Shown: positions 13,229 to 19,953 of the stretch, in pieces | Layout of the letters: each line of letters opens with the position of its first letter | Numbering within the stretch: position 1 is the stretch's first letter | The notes under the pieces: generated by a model | The model's database searches: none | What the model was told of the DNA's origin: nothing | The model's input: the letters and a program-made list of their open reading frames with translations, nothing else | Position numbers and translations under genes: made by a program | Source of the DNA: a virus | DNA length: 27,270 nucleotides | Virus record (IMG/VR): IMGVR_UViG_3300035698_028943 | Location: 1-27,270 of that record | Reading direction: 5' to 3' (one strand)

Positions 13229-13525
13229 ATGAAAAAGAAACCAGAAAAGAAAGTATCTATCGCCAAGGGTGTTAAAGTTACCAAAGCTAAAGAAACGAAA
13301 ATGCAGAAAAAGCCAGGTGGTTCCAATGTAGGTGACTATAAGAAAGTTTCCAAAGGGGAGTTTGCAGGACCTGCAGGAGGAGCTCCAAAGGGTTCTTTCC
13401 CTATCAATACTTTGGCTAGAGGACGTTCAGCTTTAAGACTCGCTCATAATGCTCCTGATCCTGCAGCACTACGAAGAAAAGTATACACTAAATATCCAGA
13501 GCTTAAACCCTCTAAAAAAAAGTAA
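13229..13525 (+). CDS. conserved small phage head protein
   Basis: 98 residues: a Lys-rich N-terminal 32 residues, then a segment seen widely in phages: GDYKKVSKGEFAGPAGGAPK (35-54), GSFPINTLARGRSALRLAHN (55-74), then APDPAALRRKVYTKYPEL. The A-G-P-A-G-G-A-P-x-G-S/T-F-P-I-N-x-x-x-R-x-x-A-L-x-x-A-H-N-A-P pattern is a recognisable domain of phage structural or prohead-linked proteins, sometimes fused to longer proteins. The exact role is not established. Probable minor head component. Confidence 0.7.
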   Translation: MKKKPEKKVSIAKGVKVTKAKETKMQKKPGGSNVGDYKKVSKGEFAGPAGGAPKGSFPINTLARGRSALRLAHNAPDPAALRRKVYTKYPELKPSKKK

Positions 13526-13541
13526 AGTAAAACGGTTTTAC

Positions 13542-13826
13542 ATGAGATATGAATGTCCGTCATGCAAGATGGCTTGGTCCGATCTAATGAAACCTATAGA
13601 AATGCTTTCTATGCCTTTATGTATATTTTGCTCATGTCGTCATACCGAAAAAGAGCTTTTGAATTGGCAAATGGATCATTTAAAAGAAATTCCTTCTAAA
13701 CACTTTCCTGTTGTATTAAGAAATTTTTATCGTTATGTTGAAGGCAAATTAAATATAATTGAAGAGAGATTACATGATAAACAAGAAAAAGATCCTTCCA
13801 TTAGAAAATGCACCTGTAAAGATTGA
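13542..13826 (+). CDS. zinc-ribbon small protein
   Basis: 94 residues from ATG 13542, chosen because the Cys knuckle follows at once (MRYECPSCKMAW) and because the longer open frame would run through the previous gene. Cys pairs C-P-S-C (5-8) and C-I-F-C-S-C (27-32) plus a late C-T-C suggest zinc binding. The rest is helical (LNWQMDHLKEI, FPVVLRNFYRYVEGKLNIIEERL). The ribosome-binding site is poor. It overlaps the next gene by 53 bases if that starts at 13774, so one of the two ends may be inexact. Confidence 0.55.
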   Translation: MRYECPSCKMAWSDLMKPIEMLSMPLCIFCSCRHTEKELLNWQMDHLKEIPSKHFPVVLRNFYRYVEGKLNIIEERLHDKQEKDPSIRKCTCKD

Positions 13827-14316
13827 AGAGCCCATAGGTAAAGTAGCCTTAGACCTACAGTCAAAAGGTTTAATGGATACTGACGCTATTGAGATGCAAC
13901 GTGAGATACATAAAGGCTCTAACTCTAAAAAGTCTTATGATGAAGAGGTGTGGGACACAATAGATAGAGGGCGCAAAGACTCTCTGATTCAAGGTGACTT
14001 CTATGTAGTCGTTCTCTTTAAAAAGGAAAGAGCCTTACAAAACGTTGTTCGACAATACTTTTTCTATCGCCAGTCTTGTCCAACACCAGAGTTTGACCAA
14101 ACAGTCTATAGATATACTGCTAAATCTGACGCTATCGACTTTTTATGGACGGTTCCTAATAACGTAGCATGCATGAATCTTCCATTAATGCGTGATGACC
14201 TCCCAGAAGACCAGCAGACGCTTATTTATATGATCGATGCTTTTAATGCTGGTGACTTAGACAAGTATGCTGCTAAACTTAACAAAGAACAGGTTAGGCC
14301 TTACGTGGCTATTTAA
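13774..14316 (+). CDS. unidentified virion-module protein
   Basis: 180 residues from ATG 13774 (AGAGAG close upstream; the frame is also open to a TTG at 13759). The N-terminal 60 residues are polar. Then comes an alpha/beta part: DFYVVVLFKKERALQNVVRQ near 89-108, FYRQSCPTPEFDQTVYRY and SDAIDFLWTVPNNVACMNLP. The last 40 residues are helical and acidic. Similar genes lie before the scaffold in other N4-gp56-capsid phages as far as I recognise the pattern, but the role is unknown. It ends the transcript: a strong terminator follows. Confidence 0.65.
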   Translation: MINKKKILPLENAPVKIEEPIGKVALDLQSKGLMDTDAIEMQREIHKGSNSKKSYDEEVWDTIDRGRKDSLIQGDFYVVVLFKKERALQNVVRQYFFYRQSCPTPEFDQTVYRYTAKSDAIDFLWTVPNNVACMNLPLMRDDLPEDQQTLIYMIDAFNAGDLDKYAAKLNKEQVRPYVAI

Positions 14317-14337
14317 ACTGTTCATTTATGCCTTCAT

Positions 14338-14379
14338 GTCCTCTTCCTTGCGTCGACCAATGGGAAGGGGACTTTTTAT
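14338..14379 (+). terminator. strong rho-independent terminator
   Basis: 10-bp stem GTCCTCTTCC/GGAAGGGGAC (14338-14347 with 14363-14372, one G-T pair), 15-base loop, then TTTTTATT. It closes the portal-side transcript and separates it from the scaffold and capsid genes, so these can be expressed at their own level. Confidence 0.85.
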
Positions 14380-14415
14380 TATATATAAATAATTAAGTTG
14401 TTATTAAATCTAAAA

Positions 14416-14444
14416 TTGAATAAAACCATTATAGGTACTATACG
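14416..14444 (+). promoter_or_regulatory. candidate promoter of the scaffold and capsid genes
   Basis: TTGAAT (14416-14421), 17 bases, TATACG (14439-14444), in an AT-rich gap straight after the terminator. Position and spacing fit sigma-70; the -10 is imperfect. It would give a leader of about 60 bases that can fold (next entry). Confidence 0.4.
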
Positions 14445-14508
14445 AGTAGCCATCGTTATAGGCTGTACCTAAACTGACGTAATTAGCGTTGACGTCGAAC
14501 GCAAGGAG
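14432..14508 (+). promoter_or_regulatory. foldable 5' leader of the scaffold gene
   Basis: TAGGTAC (14432-14438) pairs with GTACCTA (14465-14471), enclosing AGCC/GGCT (14448-14451 with 14461-14464). A second hairpin, GCGTT/AACGC (14486-14490 with 14498-14502), ends one base before the ribosome-binding site AAGGAG (14503-14508). Such stems can set mRNA stability or translation rate for a highly made protein; the role is inferred. Confidence 0.4.
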
Positions 14509-14512
14509 AAAT

Positions 14513-15232
14513 ATGGCAGAAGAAATTGGAAACGTAGCTGAAGATATTCAACAAGAGGAAGTCGTTTCACCTCAAGACCAAGGTCAAGAAGCCCAAACTC
14601 CTGATGTCGAAACTAAGGATGCTAAAGAGTCTTACTCGAAAGAGCAGAACTTTAACAGACTTCGAGAGACTAAAGAACAGCTTGAAAGAGAGAATAGAGA
14701 ACTGCGCCAGTATTACGATTCTCAAGCAAAAAAAAATAATTCTTCCCAAGAGGATGATGAGATGGTCTTAGAGGATGATGATATTGTAGAAGGTAAGTTT
14801 GTTAAGAAGCTCTATAGCGAGCTCAAAGAGCTGAAGAAGTTCAGAGATAACTATGAGCAAGAGAGAGTAGCTAGCATTCCTTCCCGTCTTAAGAGTAAGT
14901 TTTCTGATTTCGATCAGGTTGTTACACAAGAAAATGTAGAGAAATTAAAAAAATCTGAGCCTGAGATTTATGCTTCCATTATTTCTGGAAATGATCTCTA
15001 CAACAAGGGTGTATCAGCTTATAAAACGCTAAGAGCTATGGGAATTGTAAAAGATGATACGTACAAGGCTCAAAAAGATGTAGTCCAACAAAACCATGGT
15101 AAGCCTGTTTCCGCACAAGCTATCCGTGGACAAGGGGCACTATCTGAAGCAAATATCTTTGCTAAAGGCCTTACACCTGAATTGAAGAAACAATTGCATA
15201 AAGAAATGACAGAAGCTGCTAAGGCTCATTAA
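14513..15232 (+). CDS. capsid scaffolding protein
   Basis: 239 residues, acidic, Gln/Glu/Lys-rich and mostly helical, just upstream of the capsid gene, the classic place and make-up of a scaffold. A disordered acidic N-terminus (1-45) is followed by a coiled coil (FNRLRETKEQLERENRELRQ), an acidic patch (EDDEMVLEDDDI), a second helical region and a basic helical C-terminus (ELKKQLHKEMTEAAKAH), which in scaffolds contacts the capsid shell. ATG 14513 is chosen over an upstream TTG because AAGGAG lies four bases before it. A run of nine A near 14730 lies within the gene. Confidence 0.8.
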   Translation: MAEEIGNVAEDIQQEEVVSPQDQGQEAQTPDVETKDAKESYSKEQNFNRLRETKEQLERENRELRQYYDSQAKKNNSSQEDDEMVLEDDDIVEGKFVKKLYSELKELKKFRDNYEQERVASIPSRLKSKFSDFDQVVTQENVEKLKKSEPEIYASIISGNDLYNKGVSAYKTLRAMGIVKDDTYKAQKDVVQQNHGKPVSAQAIRGQGALSEANIFAKGLTPELKKQLHKEMTEAAKAH

Positions 15233-15873
15233 TAGTATCGATTGTTACAGTTAACTTTATGCGTGACCCATCGGCAATTATCGGGATAGTACCCTAGGTT
15301 GTTGTCGATGCGGTCTAGCGTAAGTCCATTTGGTTCTCCCATATCTTCAAAGAAATTCTCAAACTGTTGCCACCTTTGACATACAGTGATTCCTCTCCCA
15401 CCATAGCGATAAAAAGAAGTACACTGCGGATTTCTACATCTGGCGAGCATTGATGACCATACCTTGTATATTTTTGTCATATGCATTCCATGTCGGGTAT
15501 TGCTTATAGCGCCCTGTTTATTTCCACATTTACGGCATTGCATTCCTCTACTTCGCTTTCGACGTAAATCTGCCCCGTAATGCACTCCAGGCTCTCCACA
15601 AGCGCATTGAGTTACATAACGATATAGATTATTTTTGATATCAATGAGTTTAATCACTATCCAAGCGCCATATCTTTTGCCTACCATATCTAAGGGCTTG
15701 TCTCTATCAATTCTCATGCATGACATACACTTACTGGATCTTCCGGCTCGAAGTGTAGTACCGGAAATAACAGAAATATTTCCACAACTACAGGCACATT
15801 CATAGTGTTTTCCAGGTTTATCAATTTCAACAAACTTAAGAACCTTCCATTCTCCAAACATTTTATTTTCCAA
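15229..15873 (-). CDS. HNH-type free-standing homing endonuclease-like protein
   Basis: 214 residues on the opposite strand between scaffold and capsid. Two N-terminal zinc modules (CACSCGNISVI ... CMSC; CACGEPG ... CRKCGN) precede a C-terminal domain of a common phage type: IYKVWSSMLARCRNPQC, YRYGGRGITVCQRWQQFENF, LTLDRIDNNLGYYPDNCRWV, then an NR-Y end. In this type the Asp-Arg-Ile-Asp-N and N-C-R-W parts belong to the HNH-like nuclease core. The start is TTG 15873 (AAAGGA five bases upstream) or ATG 15861. Its stop overlaps the scaffold stop. Orientation and place mark it as a mobile insert and not part of the virion. Confidence 0.8.
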   Translation of the reverse strand: MENKMFGEWKVLKFVEIDKPGKHYECACSCGNISVISGTTLRAGRSSKCMSCMRIDRDKPLDMVGKRYGAWIVIKLIDIKNNLYRYVTQCACGEPGVHYGADLRRKRSRGMQCRKCGNKQGAISNTRHGMHMTKIYKVWSSMLARCRNPQCTSFYRYGGRGITVCQRWQQFENFFEDMGEPNGLTLDRIDNNLGYYPDNCRWVTHKVNCNNRYY

Positions 15874-16048
15874 TTATTTCCTTTCCGTTTAGTAATAATT
15901 ATGATTATATTATGTTAGCGTAACGAATGGTTCGCTGCATTCATTATCAGCGTAATAGAGCTTCGCTATCTCGTGACGTATTAGGTTCGTCCCCTTTAGA
16001 ACTACTACAAGTTTAGAACATATAAAAAGGAAAATCAAGGTCTAAGAG
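15874..16048. promoter_or_regulatory. capsid-gene upstream region
   Basis: 175 bases with no ORF, between the antisense HNH gene and the capsid ATG. It starts AT-rich (TATATTATG near 15913) and carries a hairpin AGCG-T-AAC/GTT-CGCT at about 15918-15937. A promoter for the capsid gene is expected here, but no pair of -35 and -10 boxes stands out. The capsid ribosome-binding site is weak (AAGG, about nine bases before the ATG). Confidence 0.35.
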
Positions 16049-16996
16049 ATGACTACAACAACCAGCACGTTAACAGCTCCGGTACAGCAATCATTTGGTT
16101 ACAAATTGCTGAGCGTTCCTGTACCCAACATGATCCATAACATACCTGCAATGCTCAAGCAAATGCCCCGTCATGGTGGTACAACCTTGAGATTGCGCAG
16201 ATACAATCCTTTAAGTACAGCGACTGTGCCTCTAGGAAATAGTGGTGTAACACCTCCTCCACAGACACTCTCTGCTATCAACATTGATGCAGAGATTGAC
16301 TTCTACGGAACTTACATCATTTTAAACGAGCAAGTTACTCTTCAGAATCAGGACCCTGTCTTGAACGAAGCGGCTCAACGTCTAGGTGTTTCACTAAGAC
16401 AAACAGAAGATGAACTGACACGTAACATGCTTGCATCTACAGCGTCATTCATTAACGCAACAGGCGGAACAAATGGAGACAATCCTACAGAGCTCACGCG
16501 TAGTGATGTTGACGAGGTAATTAGAAGCCTTGCAGACAACAATGCGTACACCATTGCTGATAATATCATTGGTGAAGACCGCTTTGGTACAGCTCCTGTT
16601 CGTGATGCTTATTTTGCTCTAGGTAGCACTAAGCTTATTGGAGATTTGGAGAATATTAATGGCTTTATTGCAAAGGCTCAATATCCTTCACCAATGCATG
16701 CTTTGCGTGAAGAGTGGGGTTCCGTTTCTAACCTTAGATTCTTAATCTCATCTATTGGTTCTGAATCTGTTGGCGCATCTAATCTTGGAGCTAACGTATA
16801 CAACGTATTTTGCGTTGGTATGGAAGCATACGCTGTCGTAGAACAAGATGGTTACAGCTCACAGTTCATCTACAGACCACCAATCTATGATGGTCCTTTA
16901 GCATTGAACGCATCTGTAGGATATAAATTCGCACAGGTACCTAGAATCACAAACGATGCATGGGTTATTAACCTACGCACAACCCTAGCAGCATAA
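16049..16996 (+). CDS. major capsid protein, N4-gp56 family
   Basis: 315 residues forming the icosahedral shell (HK97 fold by family). Marks of the N4-gp56 family: MPRHGGTTLRLRRYNPL (about 39-55), PLGNSGVTPPPQTLSAINI, the strand DFYGTYIILNEQVTLQNQDP and the following LNEAAQRLGVSLRQTEDELT with RNMLASTASFIN. The C-terminal part has the usual SSQFIYRPPIYDGPLALNASV and GYKFAQVPRITNDAWVINLR segments. The length is short for the family but complete. Preceded by the scaffold and followed by a probable decoration protein with a very strong ribosome-binding site. Confidence 0.92.
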   Translation: MTTTTSTLTAPVQQSFGYKLLSVPVPNMIHNIPAMLKQMPRHGGTTLRLRRYNPLSTATVPLGNSGVTPPPQTLSAINIDAEIDFYGTYIILNEQVTLQNQDPVLNEAAQRLGVSLRQTEDELTRNMLASTASFINATGGTNGDNPTELTRSDVDEVIRSLADNNAYTIADNIIGEDRFGTAPVRDAYFALGSTKLIGDLENINGFIAKAQYPSPMHALREEWGSVSNLRFLISSIGSESVGASNLGANVYNVFCVGMEAYAVVEQDGYSSQFIYRPPIYDGPLALNASVGYKFAQVPRITNDAWVINLRTTLAA

Positions 16997-17006
16997 GGAG
17001 GCTCAT

Positions 17007-17981
17007 ATGTCCGATACAATTATCCAACAAGGGCGCTTTACATCTACTGGGGCCTCACAAGAGATTCAAGTTCGATCAGATATTGATTGGATGAAAATCG
17101 TTAACTACACTATTGCAGATGCCGCTCAGACGACAGCTGTGGGTGTAGAATACTACTGGCAAAGAGGAATGGAAGCAGACACAGGCATTGCATACAAAAA
17201 ATCCAATGCTGCTAATGCTGCTGATCTGGTAGATGCATTGGCATCTGGAGGATTCACTCTTCTAGATACAAGTGGATCTCCATTAGGAACAGTAAATGCT
17301 ACTATCACAGCTGTTAGCACAGCAACACCACCAGTTGCTACAAATTCAGGAACGAACGGTCTCGTTGCTGGTGATGTAGTAAGACTCGTGAATGTTGCTG
17401 GAGCACAACAGCTTGGTGGAGTTGACTTCACTGTAGGTAATGGAACACTTTCAACTACAACTTTTAGCTTGGATTACATGCCAGCAGTAGCTGTAGGAAC
17501 AACAGGTTCTTGGAGAAAGATCAATTTCCAACCTCAGTTTTATCCTCGCCATCGTTCTATCAGTTCTATTACTGCAGCGTCGAGTGCTGTAGTCGTCATG
17601 ACAGTTACTCATGGTTACATTGTGGGACAAGAGGTTCGCCTCAAAGTTCCTGCAGCGTTTGGAATGGTAGAAGCTGACGGACTATTGGGAACGATCACAG
17701 CGATCAATACCACAACTAACGCTATCACTCTTGATATTGATTCAAGCGCGTTCACAGCATTCTCATTCCCATTGACTGCAGCTGTACCTTACAGCCCAGC
17801 AATAGTAGTGCCTGTTGGTGAAGCCGCGTCTGAGGCATATGCTAATCTTCTAGATGATGCTACTAACAACGTTTCTTTTCTTGGAATGAAGTTGGCAGCT
17901 GGAGCTAATAGCCCTGCGGGTGCTACAAGCGATGTCATCTACTGGACAGCTGGTAGTTCGTATAGTGTAAGTAATTCGTAA
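17007..17981 (+). CDS. virion surface/decoration protein with FCCH-like repeats
   Basis: 324 residues, Ala/Thr/Ser/Val-rich and mainly beta. AAGGAGG stands six bases before ATG, one of the strongest sites in the window, so it is probably abundant. Two related beta modules are visible, at about 100-155 (ITAVSTATPPVATNSG, GLVAGDVVRLVNVAG, FTVGNGTLSTTTFSLD) and 190-255 (ISSITAASSAVVVMTV, GYIVGQEVRLKVP). They resemble the small FCCH-type repeats often found in phage structural proteins. A third copy is in the 720-aa tail protein. Likely capsid decoration or head fibre; this is inferred from its place next to the capsid gene. Confidence 0.65.
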   Translation: MSDTIIQQGRFTSTGASQEIQVRSDIDWMKIVNYTIADAAQTTAVGVEYYWQRGMEADTGIAYKKSNAANAADLVDALASGGFTLLDTSGSPLGTVNATITAVSTATPPVATNSGTNGLVAGDVVRLVNVAGAQQLGGVDFTVGNGTLSTTTFSLDYMPAVAVGTTGSWRKINFQPQFYPRHRSISSITAASSAVVVMTVTHGYIVGQEVRLKVPAAFGMVEADGLLGTITAINTTTNAITLDIDSSAFTAFSFPLTAAVPYSPAIVVPVGEAASEAYANLLDDATNNVSFLGMKLAAGANSPAGATSDVIYWTAGSSYSVSNS

Positions 17982-17988
17982 GTACGTT

Positions 17989-18014
17989 TGGGGGCTATTT
18001 GGCCCCCATATTTT
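17989..18014 (+). terminator. rho-independent terminator after the capsid genes
   Basis: Perfect 7-bp stem TGGGGGC/GCCCCCA (17989-17995 with 18002-18008), 6-base loop, then TATTTT. It lies eight bases after the decoration gene stop and 16 bases before the next gene, so capsid genes can be made in excess of downstream tail genes. Confidence 0.8.
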
Positions 18015-18029
18015 AAAAATGGAGTCAAT

Positions 18030-18389
18030 ATGAGCGCAGTATCAATTCAAAAACCTAGAAATACTAGAAAAATAACTGCCGATGAGATGAGAAAGCTTAG
18101 AGAAGGCGACCATAGAATGGTTAAAGGCATCTTTAGATGTTACGAGCCAAGAGGCGGTTCTTTCACTTTCAGTTTCAAAAAATATAAAGGTGATCAAATC
18201 TTGAAATATACTATGGTGGATGGTGAAACATATGAGATACCTCTAATGGTCGCCAAGCACTTAAACCAAGATTGTTGGTACCCAAAACATTCCTACGTTA
18301 TGGACCTAAATGGTCTACCAAGCGTAGACGCAGGTAAAAAGGTGCAAAGATGCAGCTTTGAAAGTTTAGAATTTTTCATGGATGAATAA
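18030..18389 (+). CDS. small head-tail region protein
   Basis: 119 residues from ATG 18030 (GGAG upstream). An in-frame TTG at 17988 would place the terminator inside the gene, so it is rejected. The sequence is basic, with a core of mixed strands (MVKGIFRCYEPRGGSFTFSF, GDQILKYTMVDGETYEIPLM) and a HLNQDCWYPKHSYVMD segment of a type seen in phage proteins beside N4-gp56 capsids. Probably a minor head or head-completion protein; function unknown. TAATG overlap with the next gene. Confidence 0.65.
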   Translation: MSAVSIQKPRNTRKITADEMRKLREGDHRMVKGIFRCYEPRGGSFTFSFKKYKGDQILKYTMVDGETYEIPLMVAKHLNQDCWYPKHSYVMDLNGLPSVDAGKKVQRCSFESLEFFMDE

Positions 18390-19378
18390 TGAGCACACTT
18401 GCAGACATAAGAACAAAAGTCAGAAGGCTAACAGGAAGACCCTCACCCCAGCAAATAACAAACGCTGAGATTGACGAGTATGTAAATACTTTCTACCTTT
18501 ACGATATGCCAGAAACTCTTCGGCTTTTTTCTCAAGAGTCTGTATTTGAGTTTATGACAGAAGCAAATGTTGATCGGTACGACATGAATACAATGCAGGT
18601 ATGGACGGGCGTGTCGAACCAGCCTGCCGTTGACGTGTATATAACCGTGAAACCACCTATCTACGTAGCAGGTTATCAAAGCTCATGGTCGCAAGACCGT
18701 CAGCAGTTCTTTGGACAATACCCCCCTTTAGCACAAATAACCTCTACGGTAGTGGGTGATGGAACTCCAGGTCCATATGCTGTTACTTTTGCAAACACCC
18801 CTATTCAACAGAATAAGGTTACAGTAGGAGCGATAGACAATACGGACGTTGCAGCTAACCTGATTGATGTTCCAACTGATAGGACAAATGGCACTTGGGA
18901 GATAATAAACACGAACACTTCAGCTACAGGATCAATCAACTATATTACTGGAGCTGTTACGGCAACCTTTGCCAATAATATACCCTCCGGAAATGTTGTA
19001 ACTTTTTCAGCTGTTCCCTATACCGCTTCAAGACCTCTATCAGCTCTCTTCTATGATAACGTAATAACTCTCAGGCCAATACCTGATGCGAGCTATTTAG
19101 TAACCATGGAAGCATATAGAAGACCCACATCACTTGTAGATTCTACAGACTTCCCAGAGCTTAAGCAGTGGTGGCAATATTTAGCTTATGGAGCCGCTAA
19201 AAAGGTATTCGAGGACTCTCAAGACTCAGATGGGATAAACGCTATTTTAAGCGCTTTAAAAGAGCAGGAGAGACTAGTCCTAAGAAGAACGATTGTTCAA
19301 AGGACAAATCAAAGAACTAGCACAATTTATACCGAGATGACCTCTTTCGGTTACGGAAACCAACAAAATGGATTCTAG
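18389..19378 (+). CDS. putative head-tail adaptor / tail accessory protein
   Basis: 329 residues. The N-terminus (LADIRTKVRRLTGRPSPQQI, then ITNAEIDEYVNTFYLYDMPE) is the helical pattern of P22 gp4-like adaptors, which extend the portal toward the tail. At about 130-205 a beta-rich insert follows (GDGTPGPYAVTFANTPIQQN ... GSINYITGAVTATFANN). The protein then returns to the adaptor body with ITLRPIPDASYLVTMEAYRR and the helical FPELKQWWQYLAYGAAKKVF. The insert looks like an Ig-like or surface module. Family call from layout and position. Confidence 0.65.
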   Translation: MSTLADIRTKVRRLTGRPSPQQITNAEIDEYVNTFYLYDMPETLRLFSQESVFEFMTEANVDRYDMNTMQVWTGVSNQPAVDVYITVKPPIYVAGYQSSWSQDRQQFFGQYPPLAQITSTVVGDGTPGPYAVTFANTPIQQNKVTVGAIDNTDVAANLIDVPTDRTNGTWEIINTNTSATGSINYITGAVTATFANNIPSGNVVTFSAVPYTASRPLSALFYDNVITLRPIPDASYLVTMEAYRRPTSLVDSTDFPELKQWWQYLAYGAAKKVFEDSQDSDGINAILSALKEQERLVLRRTIVQRTNQRTSTIYTEMTSFGYGNQQNGF

Positions 19379-19401
19379 TAATAAAAACATAAGGACTCCT
19401 A

Positions 19402-19953
19402 ATGGCTTATAATCCAAGTATTCCACAAGCTTCAGATGATCCATCTCAGAGCCAATCCCAAATTCTAGAGAATTTCTCACAGATTAATAGTATCGTCGGC
19501 ATAAACCATCAAAGTTTCGCAGACACAGGACCAGGAAAGCATAAGTTTCTTCAAATGCCAGAGCAATCATCTGCTCCTGTAACTGCTGCGGATGAAGGTG
19601 GAGTTTATACAAAAGCTGTTTCGGGAAGTACTCAGTTATTTTTTAGAGAAGAAAGCTCTGGAACTGAACGACAGCTAACTTCAGCATTTACAGCTGCAAC
19701 GAATGGAACAGTTACAATTCCCGGTGGTTTAATGATTCAGTGGGGACTTGCAACATCACTGGGAGATGACGGAGCGATTAGTTTTCCAACAGCTTTTACA
19801 ACTGCTGTATACTCTATTCAGCTCACTCTTAGAAGAGGGTCATCAAGCAGTAGGATTGTTTTTGTCAGCTCAGGCACCGAAACAACTACAGGGTTCAACA
19901 TCAAGACTAATTCCAGTTCAACAGATGTGTACTGGTACGCAATAGGACTCTAA
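19402..19953 (+). CDS. tail fibre-like protein with gp53-like C-terminus
   Basis: 183 residues. The N-terminus (QSQSQILENFSQINSIVG ... FADTGPGKHKFLQMPEQ) is a short attachment region often found in phage tail proteins. The C-terminal 75 residues (GGLMIQWGLATSLGDDGAIS, FPTAFTTAVYSIQLTLRR, DVYWYAIGL) match the G-x-x-I-Q-W-G ... F-P-x-A-F ... pattern of gp53-like fibre tips. It is short for a full fibre, so it may be a small tip or tail-surface protein that meets the host receptor. AGGA lies upstream; TAATG overlap with the next gene. Confidence 0.65.
   Translation: MAYNPSIPQASDDPSQSQSQILENFSQINSIVGINHQSFADTGPGKHKFLQMPEQSSAPVTAADEGGVYTKAVSGSTQLFFREESSGTERQLTSAFTAATNGTVTIPGGLMIQWGLATSLGDDGAISFPTAFTTAVYSIQLTLRRGSSSSRIVFVSSGTETTTGFNIKTNSSSTDVYWYAIGL

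Noticed and set aside
14728-14740. Run of nine A in the scaffold gene as a slippage site
   Set aside because: The zero frame continues as a normal scaffold, and no useful product or stimulating structure was seen in the other frames.
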